Assembly: GCA_905160935.1 (NCBI GenBank)
Contig: CAJHZI010000484.1
Span: 134,501-198,500, forward strand
Direction of reading: 5' to 3'
DNA: 64,000 nucleotides
Source of the DNA: Enchytraeus crypticus
Taxonomy: Eukaryota; Annelida; Clitellata; Enchytraeida; Enchytraeidae
Of the stretch, positions 33,216-44,176 are shown piece by piece. Numbering within the stretch: position 1 is the first letter of the stretch; each line of letters starts with the position of its first letter. The notes below the pieces were generated by a model, which worked only from the letters and a program-made list of their open reading frames with translations, was not told the DNA's origin and did no database searches. Position numbers and translations under genes: made by a program.

Positions 33216-33867
33216 TATGTCAGACCTGTCATGTGATACGATATGGCTAGTGGGAGAGAAGGAAAAATTAACAGGCAGGTGCTTCTACTTATTATTCGTA
33301 TAAACACAAACGGTTAATGATCGATTGAGCAAAAAGGTGGCATTAAAATTATAACTGGGCATTGCTTACACATAGAAATGAGAGCAGTCAAATGGAATCT
33401 GATTTAAATTAGAAAGGACTGAGAACTGGTTGCTAACAGAAACCGCTTACTACATGTATTTCCTCCAAAACAATAGCCATCACTAAATTATGCTTGAAAT
33501 AAATGGTTTTCTGGATCGTTGGTTCTTTTATTACCCTGAGATCTATGAAATGCTAAAGTTGATATTTAATTTATCTTTATATCTAGTTAAGGCACATCTA
33601 AAACGTTAATTGATTCTCAAAGCGACATTAAAGAAGTGAAAGTTATCGGTGGAACTGTAACATCGCATATTCCGATGAAAACCTATTGTCAAATAGGTCT
33701 TTGACCAACTGGATTAATATGATAAACAACACGGTTACACTCTTTAATACTATAACGACATGTTCTGCTCACTCTCTAATTGTAGGCTACACAAATAGAT
33801 AGTAATATTAAAAAGTTGATAAGCGCGAGTAATATAAATTAATTTATAGTAGGCCTACAAGATTTAG

Positions 33868-33920
33868 GCGTTATATGCCATGGACCTGCCAGTAGGCAGT
33901 GCACTAAAAGAGAGAGAAGA
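33868..33920 (+). mobile_element. LINE-D tail fragment
   Basis: GCGTTATATGCCATGGACCT and GCCAGTAGGCAGTGCACTAA followed by a GA tail; only the last 50 bp is present. Confidence 0.75.
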
Positions 33921-34887
33921 GACTCAAGAGAGGAGAATAGGCTTACCTTCTGGAAGTTCCCACCTAAATGTCATTATTTTTTCCCATCTCGAACGTCTAA
34001 GTAACTCAGTTTGAGCGTTAGGTAATATGGATATTTGGCTAAACTTCCTAACGATTGAACAGGTGGTATCAATTTGAACTTAAAAGTATTAGACATCATC
34101 ACATTACCCTATCATATGCGTTGTTTCATTAATTCTTCTAATAGAAACCGCAGCATTTTGACTGGATAATTTCTTGAACAATTATTTTGGACGTTTACCT
34201 TTTTTTTAGAAAATGTCACAAGAATCAAGTAAATTTATGTATTTAATAGCGAAATAAATTCACAAATGATTTGTTTATTTGATCGACGCATCTTAGCAGG
34301 GTTCTCTTCACCTCTGCCATATGTTTCATATCTTATTATTATTTCATATCTTAGACTGTTTTTAGCCTTTTTTCATTAAAATTGTATTCATTCAGAGTGT
34401 GAAATAACATTACGGACAATGGACTAATGGACAGATTGCCATATGCCAGAAATGTCACTTCGATAAACACGTTAAATTCAATGCACGGCTCGCGTGTTTC
34501 TGTGTCAAGGTAGTTAAAGGTCTTGAAAATTATTAGAAGTTAACAAGCCTCGTGTGATTAAACTTTTCATTGAGTTGCTCTCTCAAATAACCGGTCCAAT
34601 TCTCTACTGACGCTTTTGGGGAGTGATGTCTATTTGTAATATAGGAGACTATCAGCAATAGATAATAACAACATCCGTGGAACGAAACTTGAGAATTAGG
34701 CGTAGGCGCATGTTCATGAAAATTCTATGAGACTTAGGAATTGCCTTACAACCCAACTTGGATCCAAGCCTTGCTGATTAACACATCGCAACACTTACTG
34801 ATATTTGGTATTTAAAATTAAATAGCTTATAATAATAACAATTACAATAATAATACTTAAAAATAATAATAGTAAAAATAATAATAG

Positions 34888-35035
34888 GCCGGAGCCAGTG
34901 GCGATGTCGGTAAGATATTCGACTATGGATCAGTATGTGCGGGGTTCAAATTCTGGGCTCCCCCGTCACAGACATCGCTTTCGAGTGAGGAAACTGACGT
35001 TAACATTAGATTTACTAGCTTTCTCTTTCTCTCTC

Positions 35036-35081
<46 letters not shown>

Positions 35082-35090
35082 ATTCTCTCC
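34888..35090 (+). mobile_element. SINE-A copy followed by (CT)n
   Basis: Full element 34888-35021 preceded by an AAT-rich stretch. The tail runs straight into about 65 bp of CT/GTCT repeats. Confidence 0.8.
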
Positions 35091-35496
35091 GCTGTTTTAG
35101 GTGCCTATAAACTCTCTAAGGTTAAAACCCTCTTTTAAATTAAACGACTTGCTCAAGTAATGAAGTTGTGTCATGACTGATACTCATTAAATTTATAAAC
35201 CGCCGGCCCCAGTGTCATGGGTCACAGGGACATGCCCCCCCCCTTTCAATTTTTCTGTCATTTCTGCCTATGAATAAGTCAATATAATAATTACGTAACG
35301 TGTGGTCCTCTCGTAATGTGCTTTGTTAGTGAGGTAAATTTACCGGCAATAAAAACCCGCTGGTCAAAAATTAGTTTACTTACTTTTTTTAAACAAAATG
35401 GGTTTACTTACTTTACTTATCACCTATCTACATCTATCTGTTTTTCTCCTGTCTTTTGTCACTCTCCTGCACTGTCTCTACCTATCTTTGTCTATC

Positions 35497-35565
35497 TATG
35501 TCTCTCTATCTCTCTCTCTCTCTCCCGCTCTCTCTCTCCCCCCCTCTCTCTCTCTCTCTCTCACC
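35497..35565. repeat. (CT)n-rich microsatellite
   Basis: CTATCTCTCTCTC/CCCCCTCTC tract; the overlapping Ser/Leu frames are not coding. Confidence 0.8.
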
Positions 35566-35781
35566 TATTCTTCACTCACGGGGCGCATTGACACAGCGCA
35601 TTTATCGCTCTTTTCTCTCTCATTTAATCTTCGGGTCAGCAGAACTGACACCACAGTCGTTGTAGAGGTAAATAAGGTTATGAGCCGCCGGTCGGAGAAG
35701 GAATTACTGGAAGTTTTAGTGTAATTTCTTTGAATTTTTGCTGATAATTGTCCTCATTACGTCCAGCACAAAATCTGGTAT

Positions 35782-35878
35782 GGTTAACGTTAACGTGAGT
35801 TTCCTCACTCGAAAGCGATGTCAGTTATGGGCGAGCCCAGGATTGTAACCCCGTACATTCTGATCCGCGGTCGAGTGT
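35782..35878 (-). mobile_element. SINE-A copy, partial
   Basis: GTTAACGTTAACGTGAGTTT to GATCCGCGGTCGAGTG; head missing. Confidence 0.75.
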
Positions 35879-36505
35879 TATCTACATTAAAAACATTGTT
35901 AAATATTGTAATTAAATTATAAATTTATGTATGCATTTATTGATTTTTTAATTAGCTGAAGCTGCAATAAAATAGCTATAGGGGCCCTAGAGTTTTCATG
36001 CTTAATTTACACAAAAATTAGCGAAGCAAATGCACAGAATTGATAGACATAATTTTATAGCATTCTCTGATTTTCTCTCATGTAAACTTATTTTCTGTAG
36101 TTCTCAAACAACAAAGATTCTACATTTTTATTTTAAACCTTTTTAACATTTTAAAGTCTTGCTCATGAGCATGGATTTAGTTCAATACTGTTCGATTCGA
36201 TGTTGTCATTGACGACAGAGACACTGCAATTGTTGTTGCTATTAATAAAACCTAAACTATTATTGCTTAAATAACAATGACTTTTTTATATTAAGTTAAC
36301 TTTAAGATATGCCTTTGTAGAGAAAAATCGTCACAATGATTGCCAGGAAAAGCAGGCCTAGCAGATAAGTGATTTTACACTAATATCTGAGAGGATGATT
36401 TTACACTAATATTTAACCCATAAGGTTGCTTTATACGTATTTCGCTAATTTCACTTTAATGGGCCTGGAGTAATTTTTTGTAGCGATTGTTTCAAAAAAG
36501 ACTAA

Positions 36506-36862
36506 ATAGAGAATAAATTAAATACAGAATAAGCTAAATATAGAATAAACTAAATATAGAAAAGCTTAGCATAAAATAAACTAAATATAGAATAAACTAA
36601 ATATAAAATAAACTAAATATAGAATAAACTAAATATAGAATAAACTAAATATAAAATAAACTGAATATAGAATAAACTAAATATAGAATAAACTAAATAT
36701 AAAATAAACTGAATATAGAATAAACTAAATATAAAATAAACTAAATATAGAATGAACTAAATATAGAATAAACTAAATATAGAACAGACTAAGTCTATAA
36801 TAAACTAAATATAAAATAAACTAAATATATAAACTAAACTAAATATAGAATAAACTATATAA
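36506..36862 (+). repeat. 16-bp satellite-like array
   Basis: About 22 degenerate units of AATAAACTAAATATAG, with ATAAAATAAACT variants. Confidence 0.9.
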
Positions 36863-37301
36863 AGATGGGCCCCAAATACTTGTGCCTATATATAAATCAC
36901 GAGTGCAAAGCCTGATCGGGTGAGGCTGTGAAACTCTAAATGCCTTCGTTTATATTTTCCCAGACCTTGAAACGGTTGAATCATTTACCATGAACTTGTT
37001 CTAATGGTCTAGATCACTTGGTCACCAGCAATGGCCCGCGGCACGCTGATGGTTAATGACCATCTACCATAATATCTGCATTATAGTGTCTACTATAACT
37101 CCATTTCCCGTGTAGTGTCCGGGACACCGAAAAATAGACAGCCCGTTAAATTCATGTGCCGTAAGAGGCAATTAAGCAAGAATTGAGTATGGTAGTGGTA
37201 AACTATGTTAGAAGTCATATTTTTCTCGAGGCTCTACGCTTCATAAGGTATGGATAAGTATAGCTTTTTAACCCTTCGCTGATGATGAGATGCACTAATA
37301 T

Positions 37302-37484
37302 CTTCCCGACGGTCGGTCGGTCGAATATCTTACCGACATCGCCAATGGTTAGATCCAGTGGCGATGTCGGTAAGATATTCGACTGCGGATCTGTATGTGC
37401 GGGGTTCAAATCCTGGGCTCGCCCGTCACTGACATCGCTGTCGAGTTAGGAAACTGACGTTAACATAAGCTTTGCCAGCTTTTT
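37302..37484 (+). mobile_element. Head-to-head pair of SINE-A sequences
   Basis: A reversed 5' fragment (37302-37350, GTCGAATATCTTACCGACATC) meets a full plus-strand copy (37352-37484, GATCCAGTGGCGATGTCGGT) at the heads, forming an inverted repeat of about 45 bp. Confidence 0.8.
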
Positions 37485-38107
37485 ACCCACCTCTACGCTA
37501 AATGATACAAACTTTCTGTATTATAGTCCCTGCTAACAATATGTGAGTAGCTGCTAATATGCTAAGCACTGCCAGTGAGCACATTGCCAGGGAGCACATT
37601 GCCAGTGAGCGCATCAGTGACATATGGCTGATCTCGTGGCAGAGATTCTGTAATTAAATAAGACTGTGAAAAGTTTGAGAACAGCCGATCAAGGGTTAAC
37701 CTTGGGTCACTAAATTTAAAGCAGCACCTTACGATGCTATATCTCGCTCGAAGGCTTAGTGCCCTAATTTCTGACTTTCACATCTACCATCTCTAGTGAA
37801 TTGATTCTCAGTTTTCTTAGAGACATCGTAGAAATCACAGCGAAATTAACACCACAATGATCAGAAGCGATTTTATTTATCAGTGAAGTTGCTTGAGGAG
37901 ACAGATGCTTTTGCGTCATAGATATAGTTATGGCAAATTGGTATCGAACTTAGGAGCCTGTTAGGCCGAAAATGACAATATGGAGTCAGAAAGGTTAGAA
38001 TATCCTCTTTTCCAGTTTTTGTAAGTTATTAAATCAAAAAGGCAATTATTTTAAAGTATATACATGCAATATTACTAGTATAATATTCAATATAGCTTAG
38101 TTTACTT

Positions 38108-38220
38108 TTGACTGATTTTCTGGATTTTGGAATTGGCACCATTTTTGGACCTTCTGTATGCTCGCCGGCTTGATTTTGTCTCAATAGTGCTCGATGCTGT
38201 CATTGATTAAAGTGTTTGGC
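38108..38220 (+). mobile_element. SINE-F copy
   Basis: TTTCTGGATTTTGGAATTGG, GGACCTTCTGTATGCTCG, GCTCGATGCTGTCATTGAT. A shorter piece with GATGTTGTCATTGACGACAG is at 36198-36245. Confidence 0.6.
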
Positions 38221-40034
38221 CACTTTTAGAGAAGTACAATGAGATTATCTCGCAAAGTGCATCCAGAGTTTTATTCATTTTTGGAGATACAAAAGTATAT
38301 TCCAATATTATATGCAGCGATTACATGACCCTACGAATGTATGATAAAATTATCTAAATATTTACCAGCACGTTCGTTATCTTTTGAACTAAAACAGGAT
38401 ATTGAATTTTTTTGTATTAATTTTTTTAACCCACAAATGCTCCCTTCTAACTAAACCGTTGATTCCATGCAAATCTCTACATCTGCGCTAAAACAACATG
38501 TTTTTAAATTCTGCTTTATAATCTTTTCTAGTCTGAAATATTAGATATTTCATATCACAGCGGAGTTCAAGTCTCAAAGTAAATAAAATCAAAGGTGTTG
38601 CGAAATTTCTCTTTGAATTATTTATGCGCATCTAATGTTGTAGGATTCACCTTTCATCAGGGCAGACTAATCTCCATGGAGTTTTCAAATTTTTCTGCAG
38701 CTCCACTTTTCATTGTAAACCACTATGTAAAGTGTTGAACCACGAACTCCTGTTGGTTAAACTATTCATAGTTTTAAGTATATAGAATACTGAGAGATGA
38801 GAGAGAATTGTGGGAAGAACTGAGAAGGTTAAGAGATTTAAGAAATAAGAAATGGACTATTAAATTTTAGAAATTTAATATTAAATTTTAGTAATTTAAT
38901 TTAGAAGATTTAATCGGATAGAACTCTAAAAAAAGGTTAGAGAAATAAAAGCTACGAGAGAAACTAAAAGAGTTAAGATATTTCATACATTAGAAATAAG
39001 AAATGAGTTTGAGAGACGAGAAATTAGAAAAAAGAGATAAAAAGAAAACAGCGATTGAAATAGGTTTAAGCGATTTAATGGATTTAATAGTTCTGAGTGA
39101 AAAACAACGAATTTAAGAGATTTAAGAGGATTCAGAGATGTTAGAAAAATAGAAGAATTTAGAAATCTTACAATAATCTTAAGTTGATCTTATAATGGTC
39201 AAAAGAAAATTAAGATATCTGAGGAAAGTTAGAAAACAAGAAGATGTGATAAAAATTAGAGAATTTCAAGCTCTGAGAGAAATAAGAATACCTAGAGATA
39301 TGAGATAGCTATTTTAATTTACATTAACTTCTGATTTGATTTTATTAAATTTAATTACATCTTTGGGCTTTAAAAATCTTTGAGTGAATTCGTATTTGGT
39401 CTGCAGCGATATGCCTAACATCATCTCGCATAAGAAAATGGACAATGAAAAGGGGAATAATAAAAGGGGCATAAGAGAAGAGGCATAAGAAAAGAGGCAT
39501 TAGAAAATGGGCTTAAACTTTATATATATTTTTAGTAGAGATATTGCAACTCTACTAGCCTTTTTATGAAAATATTCTCTAAAATAAATATCGCTTCTCC
39601 TTGATGCCAATTTATAAGAGAAAATAAACTTATGCTAGTCATAAAATAATATAAATTATTTATTAAGGATTAAAAATATTGAAATAATATAATATTGTTA
39701 CACATAACAACATGGATTATCATTGCATAATGCGAAATTACACTACATTTATTTTAATTATTATAAATTTCCTTTGTTTCTGTTCAATAGATTACTGCAA
39801 CTTTTCGGATAACATTAATGTAAATTACTATTTAAGATCTAGTTTTTGAAATAAACGTGCAATATTAATAAATTCTAATTAGTAGTGTTAAGTTTTAAGC
39901 TTGATTAATTCAGATTTAGTATACGATATAAAATCAATTTGTCGTCTAAGAAAATAAGAAGACTATCCAACTAAAGATCGAAACACTGAATCAACTCTTC
40001 AGGTATGTAATAGCAAAATAATTTTCTCAGAATT

Positions 40035-40292
40035 ATATTTGGTAAACAGGATAGTGTTCTCAGGGAATGACGCCCCTGCCATGTAAATGATAAAGCTATG
40101 GAAGTAATAGGAGACATAGGCAGCCTTGTCATAGGCAGCATCCCCGCAAGAATAATGATATATCAAAAGAAATGTTAGATGATGTAAAGATCCACTCGTA
40201 TGTCGACGTGAATAGGAAAACGGAAGATAGAGATAATTGCATGCGTTATACCATGGACCTGCCAGTAGGCAGTGCACTGAGAGAGAGAGAGA
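40035..40292 (+). mobile_element. Composite element: non-coding head joined to LINE-D 3' end
   Basis: The head GATAGTGTTCTCAGGGAATG and GGCAGCATCCCCGCAAGAAT is followed by GATCCACTCGTATGTCGACG, ATACCATGGACCTGCCAGTA and the GA tail. A second copy is at 60296-60532 and a reversed partial one at 50397-50535. Confidence 0.75.
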
Positions 40293-40371
40293 GAATTCTA
40301 TGCTAGGATAATTTGGTAATAGACTGATTAGAAATTTTATTTGACGAATTTGATAATGTTCCTTTGTTGGT

Positions 40372-40508
40372 AAAGCTGGTAAAGCTAGTGTTAGCGCTAG
40401 TTTCCTCATTCGAAAGCGATGTCTGTGACGGGCGAGTCCAGGATTTGAACCCCGCACATACTGATCCACGGTCGAATATCTTAACGACATCGCCACTGGC
40501 TGCAGCCA
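40372..40508 (-). mobile_element. SINE-A copy, full length
   Basis: GGTAAAGCTGGTAAAGCTAG to CATCGCCACTGGCTGCAGCC. Confidence 0.85.
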
Positions 40509-40977
40509 GTGTTGACCGCTAGTCGTGATCTAATTTCTGCTCAGTCTGTTTGGCTTCTCCATTGGTTGTTGACTAGACACTGACTCGTCTTCTTTTACTC
40601 AGGTGTTAGGCCTACACATCTCACGACTGCAGAACCAGTATAATTAAGTTAAGATCTAACGTTTTAATGAAGTATCAGTATATTTTCTTTGCTGCCTATT
40701 TTATGGACTTTTATTTGGCGTTTTTCGATAAATTGGTCGGAAATTCTGCTCGATTGAACTTGAAGTATTTCATAGAATTTTTTTCACTGTACGCCACCTG
40801 ATGAACCAAACACCGTCGACCGTATTTAGAATCCAGAGAGCACATCAAAGAAGAATAAGTCGATTGAATAAATTTCCTCCTTCTGCTAATGACGACTTCA
40901 CTGCAACAGAACCTTCAACTGAAATACTCCAGTCTTGTTACACGTCGAATTCACTCAGATTGAGTGTTAGTTAGACC

Positions 40978-41071
40978 CCCCCCCTCTCTCTCCTCTCTTT
41001 CTCTCCCTCTCTATGGCTCCGTCTCTCTCTCTATCTCTCTCTCTCTCTCTCTGTATCTCTGTCTATCTCTG

Positions 41072-41104
<33 letters not shown>

Positions 41105-41165
41105 TTCTCTAGTGCTCTCACTCTCTAGTGCCCTACCAAGTGGCAGATCCAATGTAAAAATCTAA
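40978..41165 (-). mobile_element. (CT)n tract ending in a LINE-D/SINE-C type tail
   Basis: About 130 bp of CT-rich sequence leads into AGTGCCCTACCAAGTGGCAG and ATCCAATGTA. This is the reversed shared tail, so the CT tract is the expanded GA tail of an element on the minus strand. Confidence 0.6.
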
Positions 41166-41166
41166 G

Positions 41167-41294
41167 AAGCTAAGGTTGACGTCAGTTTCCTCACTCGAAA
41201 GCAATGTCAGTGACGGGCAAGCCCAGGATTTAAACCCCGCACATGCTGATCCGCGGTCGAATATCATATCGACGTCGCCACTGGCTCCAGTCAG
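41167..41294 (-). mobile_element. SINE-A copy, full length
   Basis: GAAGCTAAGGTTGACGTCAG to GTCGCCACTGGCTCCAGTCAG; directly adjacent to the preceding element. Confidence 0.85.
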
Positions 41295-41465
41295 TACATA
41301 TTAATATTCTGAATTAGCTATCGCGTTTCAGGAAAATCACTACATAATCGAACAACTGAATTGTGTTACAAAATGTTAAACTAAATTTGGTTTTAAATTG
41401 CCATGCTTTATATTTCAATATCATGTTTCTGTGGTTATATATTTTAGTGTTAGGTTAGAATTGGA

Positions 41466-41585
41466 TTCAGCCGGTGGCTTGTTGGTAATTTGGTAGACAG
41501 GCGGAGCAGTAGATGCAGGTTCAAACACAATTTCTCTCCCCGTCACTGACAAGCTATCGAGCAGGAAACTGCCGATTAACTTGGA
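41466..41585 (+). mobile_element. SINE-G copy
   Basis: GCCGGTGGCTTGTTGGTAAT (A-box region), AGGTTCAAACACA (B box), CTATCGAGCAGGAAACTGCC. Confidence 0.7.
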
Positions 41586-41711
41586 TATTGCGCCCTATAA
41601 TTGGTTTCTGTACTATTCATTGTTTTATAATGTAATCGGCTATTTAGTCCTGCTATGAAAGGTAGTGTAATGAAAGCCGGTAATTCAACATGGCATAATC
41701 TCTCCCTCTTA

Positions 41712-41785
41712 GTGCACTGCCAACTGGCAGGTACATGGTATATAACGCCTCCACTCTTCTCTGTCTTCCGCCTTCCTCTTTCTTT
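41712..41785 (-). mobile_element. LINE-D tail fragment
   Basis: TTAGTGCACTGCCAACTGGC, AGGTACATGGTATATAACGC, then CTTCTCTGTCTTCCGCCTTC. Confidence 0.75.
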
Positions 41786-42004
41786 CTATTGTTTTATTGC
41801 ATGGAATAATAATACAGCATATATTGTCTTACTATGCGACATTTTTATTACCGGCATTCATTATCCTATATTTTCGCTCATTTACCTTCACTAACATGCA
41901 TTGCACTATTTTAGTGCTTGTATTGTATAACATCCTCTATCATAACCCATTTTACTTTTTTATGCACTGCTCACGCTTACAGACTTTCAAAATCATCTCG
42001 CTAG

Positions 42005-44118
42005 ATGACGACGATGATCGGTTCACTACACGTGCTCGTAATGTTGGTGACGTACTTGACTGCGTGGTGCTCGATGTCAGCTGGGTACGAGCTATCGGAT
42101 GGAGTTAACCTGCAGATGATGGCCTCATCGGTTCCGGGCCTAAAGGACCGGGGGGACAGGCCGGGTCTAGCCAGGCCAGAGAACTTCAGGACACTCGAGG
42201 AGCTCAACGCCTACCTGGCCGAGATGAAGCAATACTACGCTCTGCTGGGCAGACCTAGGTCAGACTTCGTTGTTAACTCAATCAATCATTCAATCAATCA
42301 ATCATCATCATCACCATCATCATCATCTTCTTCTTCTTCTTCCTCTTCTTCTTCTTCCCTTAAATCCCAGTTTAACCAGAGTCGGGATACGAATAGACTT
42401 TCTTTAAGTTTATCCATTCGTTTACGTTTTTATTGCAATTTCTGAAGCCTAGGCGCTCATCAAGCGAATGCCCTTTCTGACGTTGGTTTGGATCTTAGTG
42501 CTTTAGTCGCCTTCTACGACACGTGCAGTCACCAATTGGCCAATTCTTCAAACAAAACGGACACAAAACGGGGAAAAGTTAGTGAATCAATCAATCATTT
42601 AATTAATTAATCAGTCTATCAATTAATCAAGCAATCACTCAGTAAGCCAGCAATCATGTAGTCATAGTGAATCACACAGTCAATCAATAAGTCATTAATT
42701 AATTCTTCAATAAATCAACGGCCAGTCAGCCAATCAATCAGTCAGTCAGTCAACAAATTAATCAGTTAAAATCAATTACATAATCAGGCAATAAGCAAGT
42801 AGGCAATCACGTAGGCAACAGCGAATCTCTAAGTCAATCTGTCTATCAATCAATGAGTCAATCTATCAATAAATATGTTAATCAATCAAACTGTCAATTA
42901 ACCAGTTAGTCAATCATTCATAAATGCAAGCAATCAATCAATCAGTCAGTCACCATAGATAATTAGCGGATAGTCCCTTTTTCTATTCTAAAATCTTATT
43001 CAGAAATTTTGTGAGACGACTTATGGCACTTTTTGATAAGTCAATCACTGCAGCTCAAACCACGAGCAGACCTGTAAAGTTCCTTCACCCACTGGGACAC
43101 TTAACACAGTAAGCGTGGTTCAAACCAAGTGGCGAAGTAATAATTCACTGACAGCAACAACAAGTCTGGTTGCGGCCCGGTAACCAGAGCTATATCAATA
43201 CGTCACTGACATCGCTTTCGAGTGAGGAAACTGTTGCTAACCTTAGCTTTTTAGCTTTTTAAATAAAATTATTCTTTATTCTTTGCTATCGTAACCTGAG
43301 GGTCAGGGGCAGAGCGGGCGGGTAGGCCCCTCTCCGAAATTAGAGGGAAGCTGTAATTGTCTTCTAACTCATATTTTTCTAGAATAAAGCGATTACTGGC
43401 GGTGACCTCGTCATAACCAACATTTAGCGTCTACTCTCTAACCTTGTAACCCCTAAACCGTCCAAACCCTGAAGTATATTTTTCGCAGAGTTGATGGAAT
43501 AAAGAAACCTTGAATCCTTGATTAGACCTCTCAATTATTCAAAAGATACAGGCTTTAAATCCAAGGCCGTTCGTAACAAAAATTTCGTTTACTTAGAAAT
43601 GGTAAACTTCAGTTTTTCCGTTGAAGAGATATATGTAAAATTTTAAAACAAGTAGCTATTTTAAGATGCTATTTTACTTTAATCAGTCTAGGTAAGATTA
43701 TATATTTTTTTAATTCATCATCACAAAAATCTGGTCTCAATGATCCACTAGTGGACAGTCAAGATGGAAGACAACAATACTTATCTGTAATAATTTCCAA
43801 CTCTTGTTCGACTTCATGCATCCCAAGTCTAGGTCTTCCTCTTTATATGGAAGAATTATATGCTACGAACTTGCCAATAGGCAATGCATTGAGAGAGAGA
43901 GAGAGAGAGAGTTAAGATATTATACTGCCGGATTATGTACGCGATAAGACAACATATTTATTATTTTAAAAACTATTTATTGACACTTGAGAGATTAAAA
44001 TATCGCATAGGGACAAGATATGATACCATGGAAAACGAATAACAAACCAAAATAATAAATGATGAATACCATACGAGTAAAAATTATAACAAGTTAAATT
44101 AATAAGTAATTAATTAAT

Positions 44119-44176
<58 letters not shown>

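Larger units (their letters stand above)
29093..42004. other. Repeat-rich intergenic region
   Basis: About 13 kb with no recognisable host exon on either strand. It contains SINE-A/E/F/G copies, LINE-D 3' ends, a 16-bp satellite-like array and CT microsatellites, listed separately. A GC-neutral, purine-biased stretch covers 38790-39310. Open frames here are repeat-derived or short. Confidence 0.5.

Noticed and set aside
39999..40496. 165-codon minus-strand open frame
   Set aside because: Spans a SINE-A copy and a composite retroelement read backwards; no domain.
43490..43520. Alternative second NPF exon after tttttcgcag at about 43489
   Set aside because: The phase fits (AG|A) but the next residues are V-D-G-I-K, lacking the aromatic end and amidation Gly; the 56658 exon gives Y-G-R and a C-terminal peptide.
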